Notes under the pieces: model-generated
Databases searched by the model: none
Told to the model about the DNA's origin: nothing
The model's input: only the letters and a program-made list of their open reading frames with translations
In this document: positions 9,125 through 17,829 of the stretch, piece by piece
How the letters are laid out: every line of letters begins with the position of its first letter
Numbering within the stretch: position 1 is the stretch's first letter
Translations under genes and position numbers: made by a program
DNA from: Symbiodinium sp. CCMP2592
Lineage: Eukaryota; Sar; Dinophyceae; Suessiales; Symbiodiniaceae
Direction: 5' to 3'
NCBI GenBank assembly: GCA_905221615.1
Contig: CAJNDT010005913.1
Location: forward strand, 2,418,001 to 2,482,000
Length of the DNA stretch: 64,000 nt

Positions 9125-9796
9125 ATGCCCTACCGCACACCCAAAGAACGCACCCACCGCTGGCTCACGCTCTACCAACTCGGAGCAGCCCTCATCATCG
9201 CGTTCGTCATCGTCTCCCTCTTCGACTTCATCCTCCTCCACGCTCTCTGCGACATCGACCCCGAAACAGGACGCGTCGACCGCTCATTCGAATCCGACGA
9301 CTGGTACACCCTCCTCCGCAACATCGGATTCCTCGGCACATGGATCATCGCATCCCTCGCGTTCCTCCTCACCGACCTCAAAACAAAGAACAGAACCAAA
9401 CGAGCGATCCCGATCCTCATCGCGCCAGCACTCGCGGGACTCGCCGCCGAACTCCTCAAACTCGTCTTCGCGCGCGAGCGCCCCGTCTCCGACGCGATCA
9501 TCCAAGACGGCGGCTACCACTTCCGCTTCCCATTCTCCGGATTCATCGACGGCTCAAACCTGGGACTCCCCTCAAGCCACACCGCCGTTGCCTTCGGAGG
9601 ATGCTGCATCCTCACATTCTTCCTCCCCAAACTCCGCATCCTCCTCATCGCCCTCGCGCTCGGATGCGGCTACTCCCGAATGATCAGCGGCGCCCACTTC
9701 GCCTCCGATGTTTTCCTCGGCGCCATCGTCGGATACGCGATCGCCAAATGGATCGCATCCTCCCTCCCAAGACCAGACCGCAAGTTCACCCTCTAA
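9125..9796 (+). CDS. PAP2-family membrane phosphatase
   Basis: 223 residues with five to six hydrophobic segments and all three acid-phosphatase motifs: KLVFARERP (112-120), PSSHT (149-153) and SRMISGAHFASD (184-195), with His191 as the expected nucleophile. The family removes phosphate from lipid phosphates such as undecaprenyl pyrophosphate or lipid A. It starts three bases after the glycosyltransferase stop, in the same operon, so recycling of the polyprenyl carrier or lipid A dephosphorylation are the likeliest jobs. Confidence 0.9.
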   Translation: MPYRTPKERTHRWLTLYQLGAALIIAFVIVSLFDFILLHALCDIDPETGRVDRSFESDDWYTLLRNIGFLGTWIIASLAFLLTDLKTKNRTKRAIPILIAPALAGLAAELLKLVFARERPVSDAIIQDGGYHFRFPFSGFIDGSNLGLPSSHTAVAFGGCCILTFFLPKLRILLIALALGCGYSRMISGAHFASDVFLGAIVGYAIAKWIASSLPRPDRKFTL

Positions 9797-9802
9797 ATAC
9801 TC

Positions 9803-9845
9803 TTCCCCCTCTCCCTCGGGGAGAGGACCGGGGTGAGGGCTCTTC
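9803..9845 (+). repeat. Palindromic intergenic repeat-like element
   Basis: The sequence CCCCCTCTCCCTCGGGGAGAGG forms a tight hairpin (CTCTCCC against GGGAGAG-type arms) and is followed by ACCGGGGTGAGGG. Elements of this CTCTCCC...GGGAGAGG...GGGGTGAGGG pattern are scattered between genes in many bacterial genomes. Here it sits between the PAP2 and LptF-type genes of one operon. It is the only copy I see in the window, so repetition in this genome is presumed, not shown. Confidence 0.5.
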
Positions 9846-9872
9846 GCTCTTCACACCCTATCATCCCACCAG

Positions 9873-10997
9873 ATGTCCCTCCTCGAACGCTACATCGCGC
9901 GCCAGTTCCTGACCAACGTGGTCCTGCTCTTCGTCATCCTCTTCTCCTTCATCGTCGTCATCGACGTCTCCCTCAATATCGACCAGTTCCTCGACATGGC
10001 CAAACGCCTCGGAACCCAGAGCACCGACCAAGACCCCGGCACCATCCGCAAGTCCGTCCTCTCCATCCTCCTCATCGCCGATCTGTGGTGGCCAAAGCTC
10101 CTCCAGCTCTACAACTTCCTCCTCGGAATGGTCATGGTCGGCGCCATGGGATTCACCTTCGCCCAGATGTCCAAGAACCGCGAGCTCATCGCGCTCATGG
10201 CCGCCGGAATCGGACTCCACCGAATCATCAAACCCGTCCTCATCGTCGCGATCGGACTCACCGCGCTCCAGCTCGTCAACCAGGAACTCATCATCCCGCG
10301 CATCGCCCCATTGCTCGTCCGCGACCATGAAGACGCCGGGAACCACAAGCTCTCCGTAGACACCGTCCCCCTCACCGCCGACGGATCGGGTCGCCTCTTC
10401 CGCGCCGCCGCCTTCGACGCCAACACCAACACCCTTGAGGGCCTCTACATCCTCGAGCGCGACGACAACGGCCACACCTCCCGATCCATCACCGCACAAT
10501 CCGCCACCTACCGACAAGGCGGATGGGACCTCGACAACGCCACCGCGCAAACCCGCACCCAAACCACCGTCGGCATCCCAACCCCCATCGACCGCATCGA
10601 GTCCTCCCTCGACCCCAACGAGCTCCGCATCAACCGCTACGAGTCCTACTCCCAAGCATTGTCCTTCGCCCAAGCCCGAGAGATGCTCAGCCGCGAAACC
10701 CTCAAAGACCCCAAGAAACGCGCCAAGTACGAACGCATCGCGCTCGGACGCTTCTCCATGATGATCTCAGGGATCCTCACCCTCATCATCGCGACCCCCT
10801 TCTACGCGACGCGTGAACCCAAGAACATGGTCATCCAGTCCATCCGCTGCGCCCCCATTGCGATCATCACCCTCATCGCCGGAGTCATCGGCGCCACCGC
10901 CGCCATCCCCGGACTCCCCACCACCATCGGCGTCTTCATCCCCGTCATGATCCTCTCCGTCGTCGCCGTTGCACAGTTCAGCGCCCTCAAGACCTGA
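9873..10997 (+). CDS. LptF/LptG family permease (YjgP/YjgQ)
   Basis: 374 residues, the normal family length. The N-terminus LLERYIARQFLTNVVLLFVILFSFIVVI and the early cytoplasmic loop MSKNRELIALMAAGIGLHRII are textbook YjgP/YjgQ. A periplasmic beta-jellyroll region (about 140-280) and three C-terminal membrane segments follow. With the permease at 5812 and LptB at 18230 it would complete the inner-membrane LPS extractor LptB2FG. The start follows the palindromic repeat by about 28 bases. Confidence 0.92.
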   Translation: MSLLERYIARQFLTNVVLLFVILFSFIVVIDVSLNIDQFLDMAKRLGTQSTDQDPGTIRKSVLSILLIADLWWPKLLQLYNFLLGMVMVGAMGFTFAQMSKNRELIALMAAGIGLHRIIKPVLIVAIGLTALQLVNQELIIPRIAPLLVRDHEDAGNHKLSVDTVPLTADGSGRLFRAAAFDANTNTLEGLYILERDDNGHTSRSITAQSATYRQGGWDLDNATAQTRTQTTVGIPTPIDRIESSLDPNELRINRYESYSQALSFAQAREMLSRETLKDPKKRAKYERIALGRFSMMISGILTLIIATPFYATREPKNMVIQSIRCAPIAIITLIAGVIGATAAIPGLPTTIGVFIPVMILSVVAVAQFSALKT

Positions 10998-11088
10998 GCC
11001 CGCCCATTTCCTTCCTAGAATCTGAACGAAACGCACTTGCAATGCAAGCACGCTTCGCCCACAATGGCGCTAAACGAAGGGCAAACCC

Positions 11089-12384
11089 ATGGCATCCATC
11101 AACTTCTACTTCCAAGTCCACCAGCCCCACCGCCTCAAGCCCTACTCCGTCTTCCACACCGACCCCTTCTACTTCGACGAAGACGCCAACGGCGAAATCT
11201 GCAACAAAGTCGCCGACAAGTGCTACCGCCCCACCACCAAACTCATGCTCGACCTCGTGCGCAAACACGAGGGCAACTTCCGCCTCTCCTACGCGATCAC
11301 CGGGACCGTCATCGACCAGTGGAAAAAGTTCTGCCCCGATGTCCTCGACCTCTTCGTCCAGCTCGCCGAAACAGGCTGCTGCGAGTTCGTCGCCGAGACC
11401 TACTTCCACTCCCTGAGCTACATCTACTCCCAGGAAGAGTTCGCCCACCAGGTCGATATGCACACCAAGCTCATCGAGGAACACTTCGGACAAACCCCAA
11501 CCGTGTTCCGCAACACCGAGCTGATCTACACCAACGAACTCTCTAAAGCCCTCGCCCAAATCAAAGACAAACAAGGCAACCCAAGATTCCTGGGAACCAT
11601 CTGCGAGGGAACCGACCGCCACCTCGGATACCGCTCCCCCAACTACGTCTACCGCCCCCCCAACGACGAGCAAGGCAACCCGCTCCTCGGACCCAACAAC
11701 CGCCCCTTCGGACTCCTCCTCAAAAACTACAAACTCTCCGACGACATCGCCTTCCGCTTCTCCAACAAGGGCTGGGAAGAGTGGCCGCTGACCACCGAAA
11801 AATTCGCCAAATGGGTCCACGACATCAACGGCGACGGATACCTCTGCAACCTCTTCATGGACTACGAAACCTTCGGCGAACACCAATGGGAAGACACCGG
11901 GATCTTCAACTTCATGCAAAAACTCCCCGAAGCCATCTTCGACGTCGCCCACAAAGCCGACGGCACCACCGAAAACCACTTCACCACACCAAGTGAAGCA
12001 CTCAAACGATTCGACCCCGTCGGAGTCTACGACGTCCCCGAGTTCATCTCCTGGGCCGACACCGAACGCGACCTCTCCGCATGGCGCGGCAACGACATGC
12101 AGCACAACGCGCTCGAAGAAACCTACAAAGTCGAAGCACACATCAAAGAACGACTCATCGAAGTCAAAGCCTCAGGCGACACCAAACGCGAAATCGAGAT
12201 GGAACACATCATCAACGACTGGCGCAAACTCACCACCAGCGACCACTTCTATTACATGTGCACCAAATACTGGGCCGACGGCGACGTCCACAAATACTTC
12301 TCCCCCTACGACTCCCCATACGACGGCTACATCAACTTCATGAACGTCCTCGACAATGTCAAAACCCGCATCGCCAAAGCTTAA
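11089..12384 (+). CDS. Glycoside hydrolase family 57 (alpha-amylase/glucanotransferase-like)
   Basis: 431 residues with no signal peptide, so cytoplasmic. GH57 landmarks in order: FQVHQPHR at the N-terminus, the strand ending FVAETYFHS, the nucleophile region GTICEGTDRH (Glu near 172) and the acid/base region FMDYETFGEHQ (Asp near 256). The family acts on alpha-1,4 glucans, so storage-glycogen turnover is the likely role. Its stop codon overlaps by two bases the stop of the convergent tcmP gene, which marks the right edge of the native block and the left edge of the A+T-rich insert. Confidence 0.92.
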   Translation: MASINFYFQVHQPHRLKPYSVFHTDPFYFDEDANGEICNKVADKCYRPTTKLMLDLVRKHEGNFRLSYAITGTVIDQWKKFCPDVLDLFVQLAETGCCEFVAETYFHSLSYIYSQEEFAHQVDMHTKLIEEHFGQTPTVFRNTELIYTNELSKALAQIKDKQGNPRFLGTICEGTDRHLGYRSPNYVYRPPNDEQGNPLLGPNNRPFGLLLKNYKLSDDIAFRFSNKGWEEWPLTTEKFAKWVHDINGDGYLCNLFMDYETFGEHQWEDTGIFNFMQKLPEAIFDVAHKADGTTENHFTTPSEALKRFDPVGVYDVPEFISWADTERDLSAWRGNDMQHNALEETYKVEAHIKERLIEVKASGDTKREIEMEHIINDWRKLTTSDHFYYMCTKYWADGDVHKYFSPYDSPYDGYINFMNVLDNVKTRIAKA

Positions 12385-13304
12385 GCTGGACTAAATAAAC
12401 CCCTAGTACCGCCTAAATCTTCGCGCAGCGCAATATCACAAAACTTGAGACCGAGTTTGTGCTTACTTGCGTATACAAGCCGAAACGCGTCTCCCCCAGG
12501 ACCTTTAAGAGGCCAGTGCCGAGTATGCGTGTAACCTAACTTTCCCAAATTGGATATGTATTCCTCAGCAAAAAACTGACGGACGGTTGGCCCGTCGAGC
12601 TTATCCAGTTTTCCGAATTCCTCACGCCATCCAGTATCACCAAGCATCTTATCGAGTTTCGTTTCTTCACTTGATGGATAGTAGTATTTATGAACATTTC
12701 GCCCAAGATCAAATCTATCTGAGAATAGAATGATCAAATCCATTGGCTTATTTGCTGCCAATTTCTGAATGGTCTGGTAGTGGATATCCAATGAGAATGG
12801 ATCGATAAATGCAATACCCAGTGATCGCTTTGGAATTTTATCAATCACTTGATCAATTGCTTGGTTACAATCAGCGCAGACAAACTGGGCTCGCCCTTTG
12901 TACCCAGTAGATCGAACGCGTTCTTGGACTGATTCAATTACACTCGAACTAGAATCTACAAGTATTAGGTTCTCAAAACCATCGTCTATCGATGCTGCAA
13001 TAACTGGTGACCCAGGAAACTTTCTCTCTACACCATCAACCAAAGCCGCTGAAGACCCTGCTCCGCAAAACAAATCTATGTAGCAAAGTCCGCCTGGAAA
13101 CTTAGCATGATTTTTCATGCCACGAACCACTTGAACAAGATAATTGCAAACGAAGAATAGTTTGTGTGCGGTCCACTCGCCCTTAGATGTGAATGAAACT
13201 GAAAAATCGTCAGCACGAACTTGCGCTACCAGCTGATCCCATAGTTCACGACCGTAGTTCTTCGCCAACAGCTTTCTCCGGCATCTCGTCCCAAGTCTGA
13301 CCAT
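12381..13304 (-). CDS. tcmP: Three-Cys-motif partner protein TcmP
   Basis: About 307 residues if started at ATG 13304. Family similarity begins near [17 protein letters not shown], so a later TTG start around 13262 is also possible. The segment [14 protein letters not shown] looks like motif I of a Rossmann methyltransferase fold, and [17 protein letters not shown] like a motif IV region. TcmP proteins are regularly encoded beside three-Cys-motif (Gp37/Gp68, DUF5131) proteins, as here, where the two reading frames overlap. Biochemical function is unknown. Base composition is clearly more A+T rich than neighbours, which suggests transfer. Confidence 0.85.
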   Translation of the reverse strand: MVRLGTRCRRKLLAKNYGRELWDQLVAQVRADDFSVSFTSKGEWTAHKLFFVCNYLVQVVRGMKNHAKFPGGLCYIDLFCGAGSSAALVDGVERKFPGSPVIAASIDDGFENLILVDSSSSVIESVQERVRSTGYKGRAQFVCADCNQAIDQVIDKIPKRSLGIAFIDPFSLDIHYQTIQKLAANKPMDLIILFSDRFDLGRNVHKYYYPSSEETKLDKMLGDTGWREEFGKLDKLDGPTVRQFFAEEYISNLGKLGYTHTRHWPLKGPGGDAFRLVYASKHKLGLKFCDIALREDLGGTRGLFSPA

Positions 13305-14025
13305 CAAGCTCTCGGCCAGATTCCTTCTTCCGAACACCGCCCCACTGCTTGAAGAAGAACGGAACATCCTTGCGCTCGCACTGTTCCTTAATCTGGACCA
13401 CCCAACTCCCAGCCATAGGTCTTGAGCCAGGTCCAGATTCACCTCCAACGATCACCCAATGGATCCCCTTGAGCGGAATCCGTGGCAACGGCCCAAGCAG
13501 CGGTTCACAAGAAAGGAACCGCACTTGAGCGGGGATGCGTTGAAGCAGCCGAACTCGCTCATAATACTCTTTTGATTCAACACTTGTACCCATCCATACA
13601 TTACTTGGCCAATTTAATTGATCAGCATAGTCGTATGCTATCTCAGGTCGCTTAGTAAGCACCTGAAATGTGTGTTGTGGACACCGTTCCATAACATCAA
13701 ACACTTGCTCAATGAACTCAAACGGCACATCTTCGTGGAATAGATCACTCATCGAGTTCACAAAGATAATTCTTGGAAGCCTCCAAGAGAGAGGTGTCTC
13801 CAGAGACTTGTAATCAAGCGTAATTTTACCATTAAACACCGGACGGCCTGAACGCAGCTTCTTCGCAAGCCCCGCATATTTCTTACCAGTCGTGTTTGGC
13901 ATTGACCCAAGACGCAACGACATCCGAGCCGCATAACAGTTGTGACAACCAGGAGACACAGGAGTACACCCAGCAACAGGATTCCATGTTGCTTCTGTCC
14001 ATTCAATTGAAGAACCTACAGCCAT
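13246..14025 (-). CDS. Three-Cys-motif protein (phage Gp37/Gp68, DUF5131 family)
   Basis: 259 residues from ATG 14025, preceded by a strong GAGGAG ribosome site; an upstream in-frame start at 14112 lacks family similarity. It begins [14 protein letters not shown], then Cys20-x6-Cys27-x2-Cys30 ([13 protein letters not shown]), a radical-SAM-like cluster site with unusual spacing. Later family motifs are [29 protein letters not shown] and [15 protein letters not shown]. The family occurs in phages and bacterial accessory regions; substrate unknown. It is first in a two-gene operon with tcmP and is A+T rich like it. Confidence 0.9.
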   Translation of the reverse strand: MAVGSSIEWTEATWNPVAGCTPVSPGCHNCYAARMSLRLGSMPNTTGKKYAGLAKKLRSGRPVFNGKITLDYKSLETPLSWRLPRIIFVNSMSDLFHEDVPFEFIEQVFDVMERCPQHTFQVLTKRPEIAYDYADQLNWPSNVWMGTSVESKEYYERVRLLQRIPAQVRFLSCEPLLGPLPRIPLKGIHWVIVGGESGPGSRPMAGSWVVQIKEQCERKDVPFFFKQWGGVRKKESGRELDGQTWDEMPEKAVGEELRS

Positions 14026-14124
14026 AGTGACATCTCCTCGACTGAAATTATACCACAATTGCAGACAAATACCAAACAATAATTTGTTCATCGTCGAAAC
14101 GGACTGCCACACTGGAATAATGAT

Positions 14125-15789
14125 CTACCGCTCAACAACCCGCCGAAGCGCCCCCTGCACCATCCGCCCGACATGCATACCAGGCGTCCCCATCTCCTCC
14201 CCAAGCTCCCCAAGCGTCCAAGGCCGCTCGCCCCCAAGCCCGTACCGGCGCATCAACAAAACCCGATCCGAATCACTCACCCCCTCCAGCGCCCCATCAC
14301 CAAGCACCTCAGGACGCAGCCACCACCATCGCGCCCACATGCTCCGCGTCCAGTCCTTGACTTCAAAGCCCGTGATCAACCGCCGACCCGCCTTCCCTTC
14401 TGTCACAGGCACCGCAACATCGTCTAGATGCGCACACCACCGCGCCATCGCCAAACCCACCGGCGCCGCCAATCTCCTATTACCCGCCCCGTCAAACCGC
14501 TCGATCACCCCGTGCACCACACTGATCGCATCGCTCAGCACCTCCGCAACGCGCCCCGGCGCGAGCGTATCAATCGGCCCCCCGATCCGCTCCTCGATCG
14601 TCGACAACATCAACCCAAGCTGCGTCCCCGCCAGCTCGATCCGCAGCAGCATCATCCACCGCATCGCCGTCTCGATCTCATCAAGCACGCGACCAGAAGG
14701 CGTCGAAGGATGCAGCTCCGAACACAGCCGCTCAACGCGCCCCCTGAGTACCCCCACCGCTCGCGCCCGTGCCGACTGCTCATACACGACCGCCGCGTGC
14801 CGCTCGCGCATCTGACCGATCAACCCCGCCAAATCCCGCGCCCCGCGCGTCGTAAACCCCGATCGGACCACTTCCTCACCAAGCACCGCGTCATCGAGCT
14901 CGTGATCAAGCTCGACCGCCGACACCCCGAACCCAGAATCCAGAATCAGTCCCCGCCGCGCCCGATTCACCCCTCGGCTCACCGACATCGCGCTGCGCCC
15001 GAACCGCGCCCCGATCGTCCCACTCCGCTTGCCACGCAGCGACTCGCGCAGCATTTCCATTTGCTCCGCATCATCCGCAACACCAACCATCCGAAAGATC
15101 CGCTCGCCTTTGGGCACCTGCTCATCATGCTGAACCAACACCAGCCGAACACTTTCCATCGAGCGCCCGATCCGCTGAGCGATCCGCTCGCACACCCGCG
15201 ACCGATTCCATCCCAGCCGCGCGACATACCGCTCCGCATCATGCACAATCTTGGCGCGCATCGCATCGCTCATCCGAGAGAAGCCCGCCGCGTTCCCAAG
15301 CCGCTCTGCATGCCGCTGCTCGAACCACTCCACGGCATCCCGCATAAACACCACCGCGCGATGCCCGCTCCCACGATCCACCCGCCGCGCTACCAATCCC
15401 TTGCGCCGATATCGCTCAACAGTTTTCCTGCTCACCCCCCAACGCTCCGCGAGCCCATCAATCGTCCAGTGATCCTCGCCCGCAACCCCCACATCCGATT
15501 CGGTAATCTTCGCCGACTCGCTGATCCGCTCCGCGAGCGCCGAAAGATCACCGAGCACTGCCGCGCCTGGAACCATCTCATCAAGCTCTCCCGTACCAAG
15601 CTCCTGCGCGCGATACCCCGTCACGCGGAACACCAAGAACTCCGCCGGATACACCCCGTCCACCTCGATCCCCGGCGCCAGCCCCTCGATCCGCTCGAGA
15701 TGGCGCACCAATGTCGCCTTGCCAGCAAAGCGCAGCTCCGCCGCCAGCGCTTCGATCACCCCTGTCCGTATCGCGCTCAGCGCCGGCAC
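14125..15789 (-). CDS. Atypical multi-HTH protein with sigma-70 region-4-like C-terminus
   Basis: 554 residues, GTG start. The C-terminal ~50 residues (VLLMRRYGLGGERPWTLGEL then GEEMGTPGMHVGRMVQGALR) match sigma-70 region 4, but regions 2 and 3 are not recognisable. A MerR/excisionase-like HTH (WTIDGLAERWGVSRKTVERY, about 108-137) and two further HTH-like segments (SRVCERIAQRIGRSMESVR; TIGARFGRSAMSVSRGV) precede it. It is probably a planctomycete-lineage DNA-binding regulator that may contact RNA polymerase; function inferred only. It overlaps mqnA upstream, so the two are probably cotranscribed. Confidence 0.7.
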   Translation of the reverse strand: MPALSAIRTGVIEALAAELRFAGKATLVRHLERIEGLAPGIEVDGVYPAEFLVFRVTGYRAQELGTGELDEMVPGAAVLGDLSALAERISESAKITESDVGVAGEDHWTIDGLAERWGVSRKTVERYRRKGLVARRVDRGSGHRAVVFMRDAVEWFEQRHAERLGNAAGFSRMSDAMRAKIVHDAERYVARLGWNRSRVCERIAQRIGRSMESVRLVLVQHDEQVPKGERIFRMVGVADDAEQMEMLRESLRGKRSGTIGARFGRSAMSVSRGVNRARRGLILDSGFGVSAVELDHELDDAVLGEEVVRSGFTTRGARDLAGLIGQMRERHAAVVYEQSARARAVGVLRGRVERLCSELHPSTPSGRVLDEIETAMRWMMLLRIELAGTQLGLMLSTIEERIGGPIDTLAPGRVAEVLSDAISVVHGVIERFDGAGNRRLAAPVGLAMARWCAHLDDVAVPVTEGKAGRRLITGFEVKDWTRSMWARWWWLRPEVLGDGALEGVSDSDRVLLMRRYGLGGERPWTLGELGEEMGTPGMHVGRMVQGALRRVVER

Positions 15790-16682
15790 GACGCCCCCTC
15801 TTCAGCTCGGCGCACCCCTTCCCCCAACTCCATCCAGCGCACATCGCACTGCTCAACCAATCCAGCGTCTGCCGCGCGATCAAGGAACACCCCAGCCGCT
15901 TCACGCGCACGCTCATCCACCTTGAACCGCAACAACTCGCCGATATACCGCCGCGCCAAATCCGTAGGCCAACCCGAATGCTTCGCATGATTCATCACAA
16001 TCCAGTCCAGCCGCATCCGATTCCGCAGCATCATCCGCTCGAGCACCAGCGCCCCCGCTCGTATCTCAGCACCAGTTTCCTCATCCGCCAGCCGATCCGC
16101 ACGACACATCCACACCGCGTACACAAACGGCAGACCAGTCATCTCACCCCACGCCTCCCCAAGATCCACCTGATACGGATACCGCACCGCCGCCGGAGAT
16201 CCCGTCACCACCTTGTCCCCAATCATCAACACCGCCTCAGGCCAACCATCCGATTCCGGATCAATCGAACCCTCACTATCCCCGCTCGCCACGCGTTCGC
16301 GCACATCAAAGTCCACAATCTTCGCCCGCACGCCGCGCTCGCGCAGCACCAGATCACACAGCACCACCGAAGTGTGCGAATCCGTGTCCGCATGAACCAC
16401 CGTGATTTCTTCAATCGGAACCGACGAGAACAGCCGCACAGTCAGCGTCGGACCATCACACCCGATCATCCCCGCAGGGACCATGACCAATCCCCCACCA
16501 TCACAATCTTTGAACTTCGCGAAGTCCACCACCGACGCGAGCCCCAGATCCGCTTCCCCCCTCGCAACCATCCCCCCAATCCCCGCCGGAACACTCCGGA
16601 CCATCTCACAGCCCGCCCACGCATCGAGCCCCTCGATCAACGGAGCCGTATTCAGATAGCTCACCGCCGCAACCTTCAGCAT
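15777..16682 (-). CDS. mqnA: Menaquinone biosynthesis protein MqnA (chorismate dehydratase)
   Basis: 301 residues from ATG 16682, which has GGAAGG six bases upstream; a GTG one codon earlier is also open. The N-terminus VAAVSYLNTAPLIEGL and the segment ADLGLASVVDF, plus the substrate-binding-protein-like fold with SHTSVVLCDLVL, are characteristic of MqnA, the first enzyme of the futalosine route to menaquinone. The last 13 bases overlap the start of the sigma-like gene. No other mqn gene is in the window. Confidence 0.88.
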   Translation of the reverse strand: MLKVAAVSYLNTAPLIEGLDAWAGCEMVRSVPAGIGGMVARGEADLGLASVVDFAKFKDCDGGGLVMVPAGMIGCDGPTLTVRLFSSVPIEEITVVHADTDSHTSVVLCDLVLRERGVRAKIVDFDVRERVASGDSEGSIDPESDGWPEAVLMIGDKVVTGSPAAVRYPYQVDLGEAWGEMTGLPFVYAVWMCRADRLADEETGAEIRAGALVLERMMLRNRMRLDWIVMNHAKHSGWPTDLARRYIGELLRFKVDERAREAAGVFLDRAADAGLVEQCDVRWMELGEGVRRAEEGASCRR

Positions 16683-16685
16683 CAC

Positions 16686-16982
16686 AAACCTTCCATTTCA
16701 CCCTAAAAACCGAGTGCAATTACCCCGTTTACCAGCATCATTGGGGCCATCCACCACCCAACAAAGCGCTTTCAGAGCCAACTTTCTGAAAATTGCCCCT
16801 ATAAACCGCACGATTCGGTGGCCAGTACCCGCAAAATCTGTACATTTCACCAAGGAAGCACCAAGCACACGCTCGGACGCTCCACAAAACACTCGGCCCC
16901 CGCGACTTTCATCCAAACAAGCCGCAACAGCCGATACAACAGGCCCGTCTCTCTTGCAAAAGGGCCGACATATAGGGTAGAA
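16686..16982. other. Intergenic region upstream of mqnA and of a structured RNA
   Basis: No convincing gene; frames through it have no recognisable protein. It must hold the mqnA promoter on the minus strand. Near its right end TATAGG at 16971-16976 could be a -10 box for the RNA that follows, although the upstream TTGCAA (16954) is too close to be its -35. Confidence 0.4.
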
Positions 16983-17145
16983 GCTCAAATCTGGTGGGAG
17001 TGAGATCAGAACTTCGGCTGTTGAGGAGACAGCCAACCGAGCTACGAAAGCACGACTTTCCTACCCACCCGGCGTCGGGTTGCGCTACAGCCCGGCGTCG
17101 CATTCAAGACCGATCCGCACTCCCGGATCGGTCTTCTTTTTTTTT
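16983..17145 (+). ncRNA. Candidate structured RNA or leader with intrinsic terminator
   Basis: The region folds into several clear helices. An outer stem pairs GGTGGG (16994-16999) with CCCACC (17064-17069) and encloses hairpins GGCTGT/ACAGCC and GAAAG/CTTTC. A ten-pair hairpin follows, CGTCGGGTTG-cgcta-CAGCCCGGCG at 17073-17097, then the terminator. No known RNA (SRP, 6S, RNase P, tmRNA or a common riboswitch) is recognised from its conserved motifs. It could be an independent small RNA or the attenuating leader of the acyltransferase gene starting 37 bases after the terminator. Confidence 0.6.
17106..17145 (+). terminator. Strong intrinsic terminator
   Basis: The twelve-pair stem AAGACCGATCCG / CGGATCGGTCTT (17106-17117 and 17124-17135) with a six-base loop is followed by CTTTTTTTTT. 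It ends the structured RNA. Confidence 0.93.
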
Positions 17146-17181
17146 CCTCCATCCACCTCTCTCATCGCCGATAAACAACCC

Positions 17182-17829
17182 ATGCCCACCCCACCCACTA
17201 TCCTCATCGGCGCCGGCGGACACGCCGCCGTCACACTCCAAACCACACACCAACTCAACCTCCCCATCGCAGGCATCTACGACGACAACCCAAACGCCAA
17301 ACTCCTCCACCGCCCCCCTCCGCCAAACCCGCCGACCTATCTCGGATCGATCGACGACTTCATCAACCACCAACCCGCGCGTTGGATCCTCGCGATCGGT
17401 GACCTCGCCGCGCGCCGGCGCATCCTCGATGAATACAACGAAGCCGCCTCCCCACCCATCATCCACCCCACCGCGATCATCTCTCCAGACGCCGAGCTCG
17501 AAGAAGGCGTCTTCGTCGCTCCCGGCGCGATCATCCACACCGGCGCCAAAGTCCGCGCCCACGCGATCATTAACACCGGCGCGATCATCGAGCACGACTG
17601 CATCATCCACGAGAACACACACATCGCGCCAGGCGTCACACTCGGAGGCGCCACCATCGTCCACAACGATACCCTCATCGGGATCGGATCCACCGTCCTC
17701 CCCAACACCACCATCGAACACCACTGCACCATCGGCGCCGGATCAGTCGTCATCCGAGACATCCCGCCCAACACCACCGCCGCCGGGAATCCCGCGCGTG
17801 CACTCAGCACCAACCACTCAAAATATTGA
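17182..17829 (+). CDS. PglD/NeuD-type sugar O- or N-acyltransferase
   Basis: 215 residues from ATG 17182. The N-terminal half is a Rossmann-like sugar-binding domain opening with ILIGAGGHA. The C-terminal half (about 95-205) is a left-handed beta-helix of hexapeptide repeats (IISPDAELEEGVFVAPGAII, VTLGGATIVHNDTLIGIGS) ending VIRDIPPNTTAAGNPAR. The family acetylates amino-sugars used for glycans or sialic-acid-like sugars. Its exact substrate is not visible. It abuts the convergent PEGA gene with no gap. Confidence 0.88.
   Translation: MPTPPTILIGAGGHAAVTLQTTHQLNLPIAGIYDDNPNAKLLHRPPPPNPPTYLGSIDDFINHQPARWILAIGDLAARRRILDEYNEAASPPIIHPTAIISPDAELEEGVFVAPGAIIHTGAKVRAHAIINTGAIIEHDCIIHENTHIAPGVTLGGATIVHNDTLIGIGSTVLPNTTIEHHCTIGAGSVVIRDIPPNTTAAGNPARALSTNHSKY

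Noticed and set aside
10987..12141. 384-codon Val/Gly/Glu-rich minus-strand frame
   Set aside because: Antisense shadow of the GH57 gene, whose catalytic motifs are intact on +.
12300..14125. Integrase, transposase or direct repeats flanking the tcm insert
   Set aside because: None found by eye at either edge; transfer is inferred only from composition and context.
14428..15990. 520-codon open frame on + opposite the sigma-like gene and mqnA
   Set aside because: Arg/Pro/His-rich shadow of a G+C-rich gene; the minus-strand frame has clear HTH and sigma-like motifs.
16983..17145. SRP RNA, 6S RNA, RNase P or tmRNA as the identity of the structured RNA
   Set aside because: The conserved SRP apical loop, the RNase P P4 motifs, the tmRNA tRNA-like ends and the long 6S duplex are not seen.
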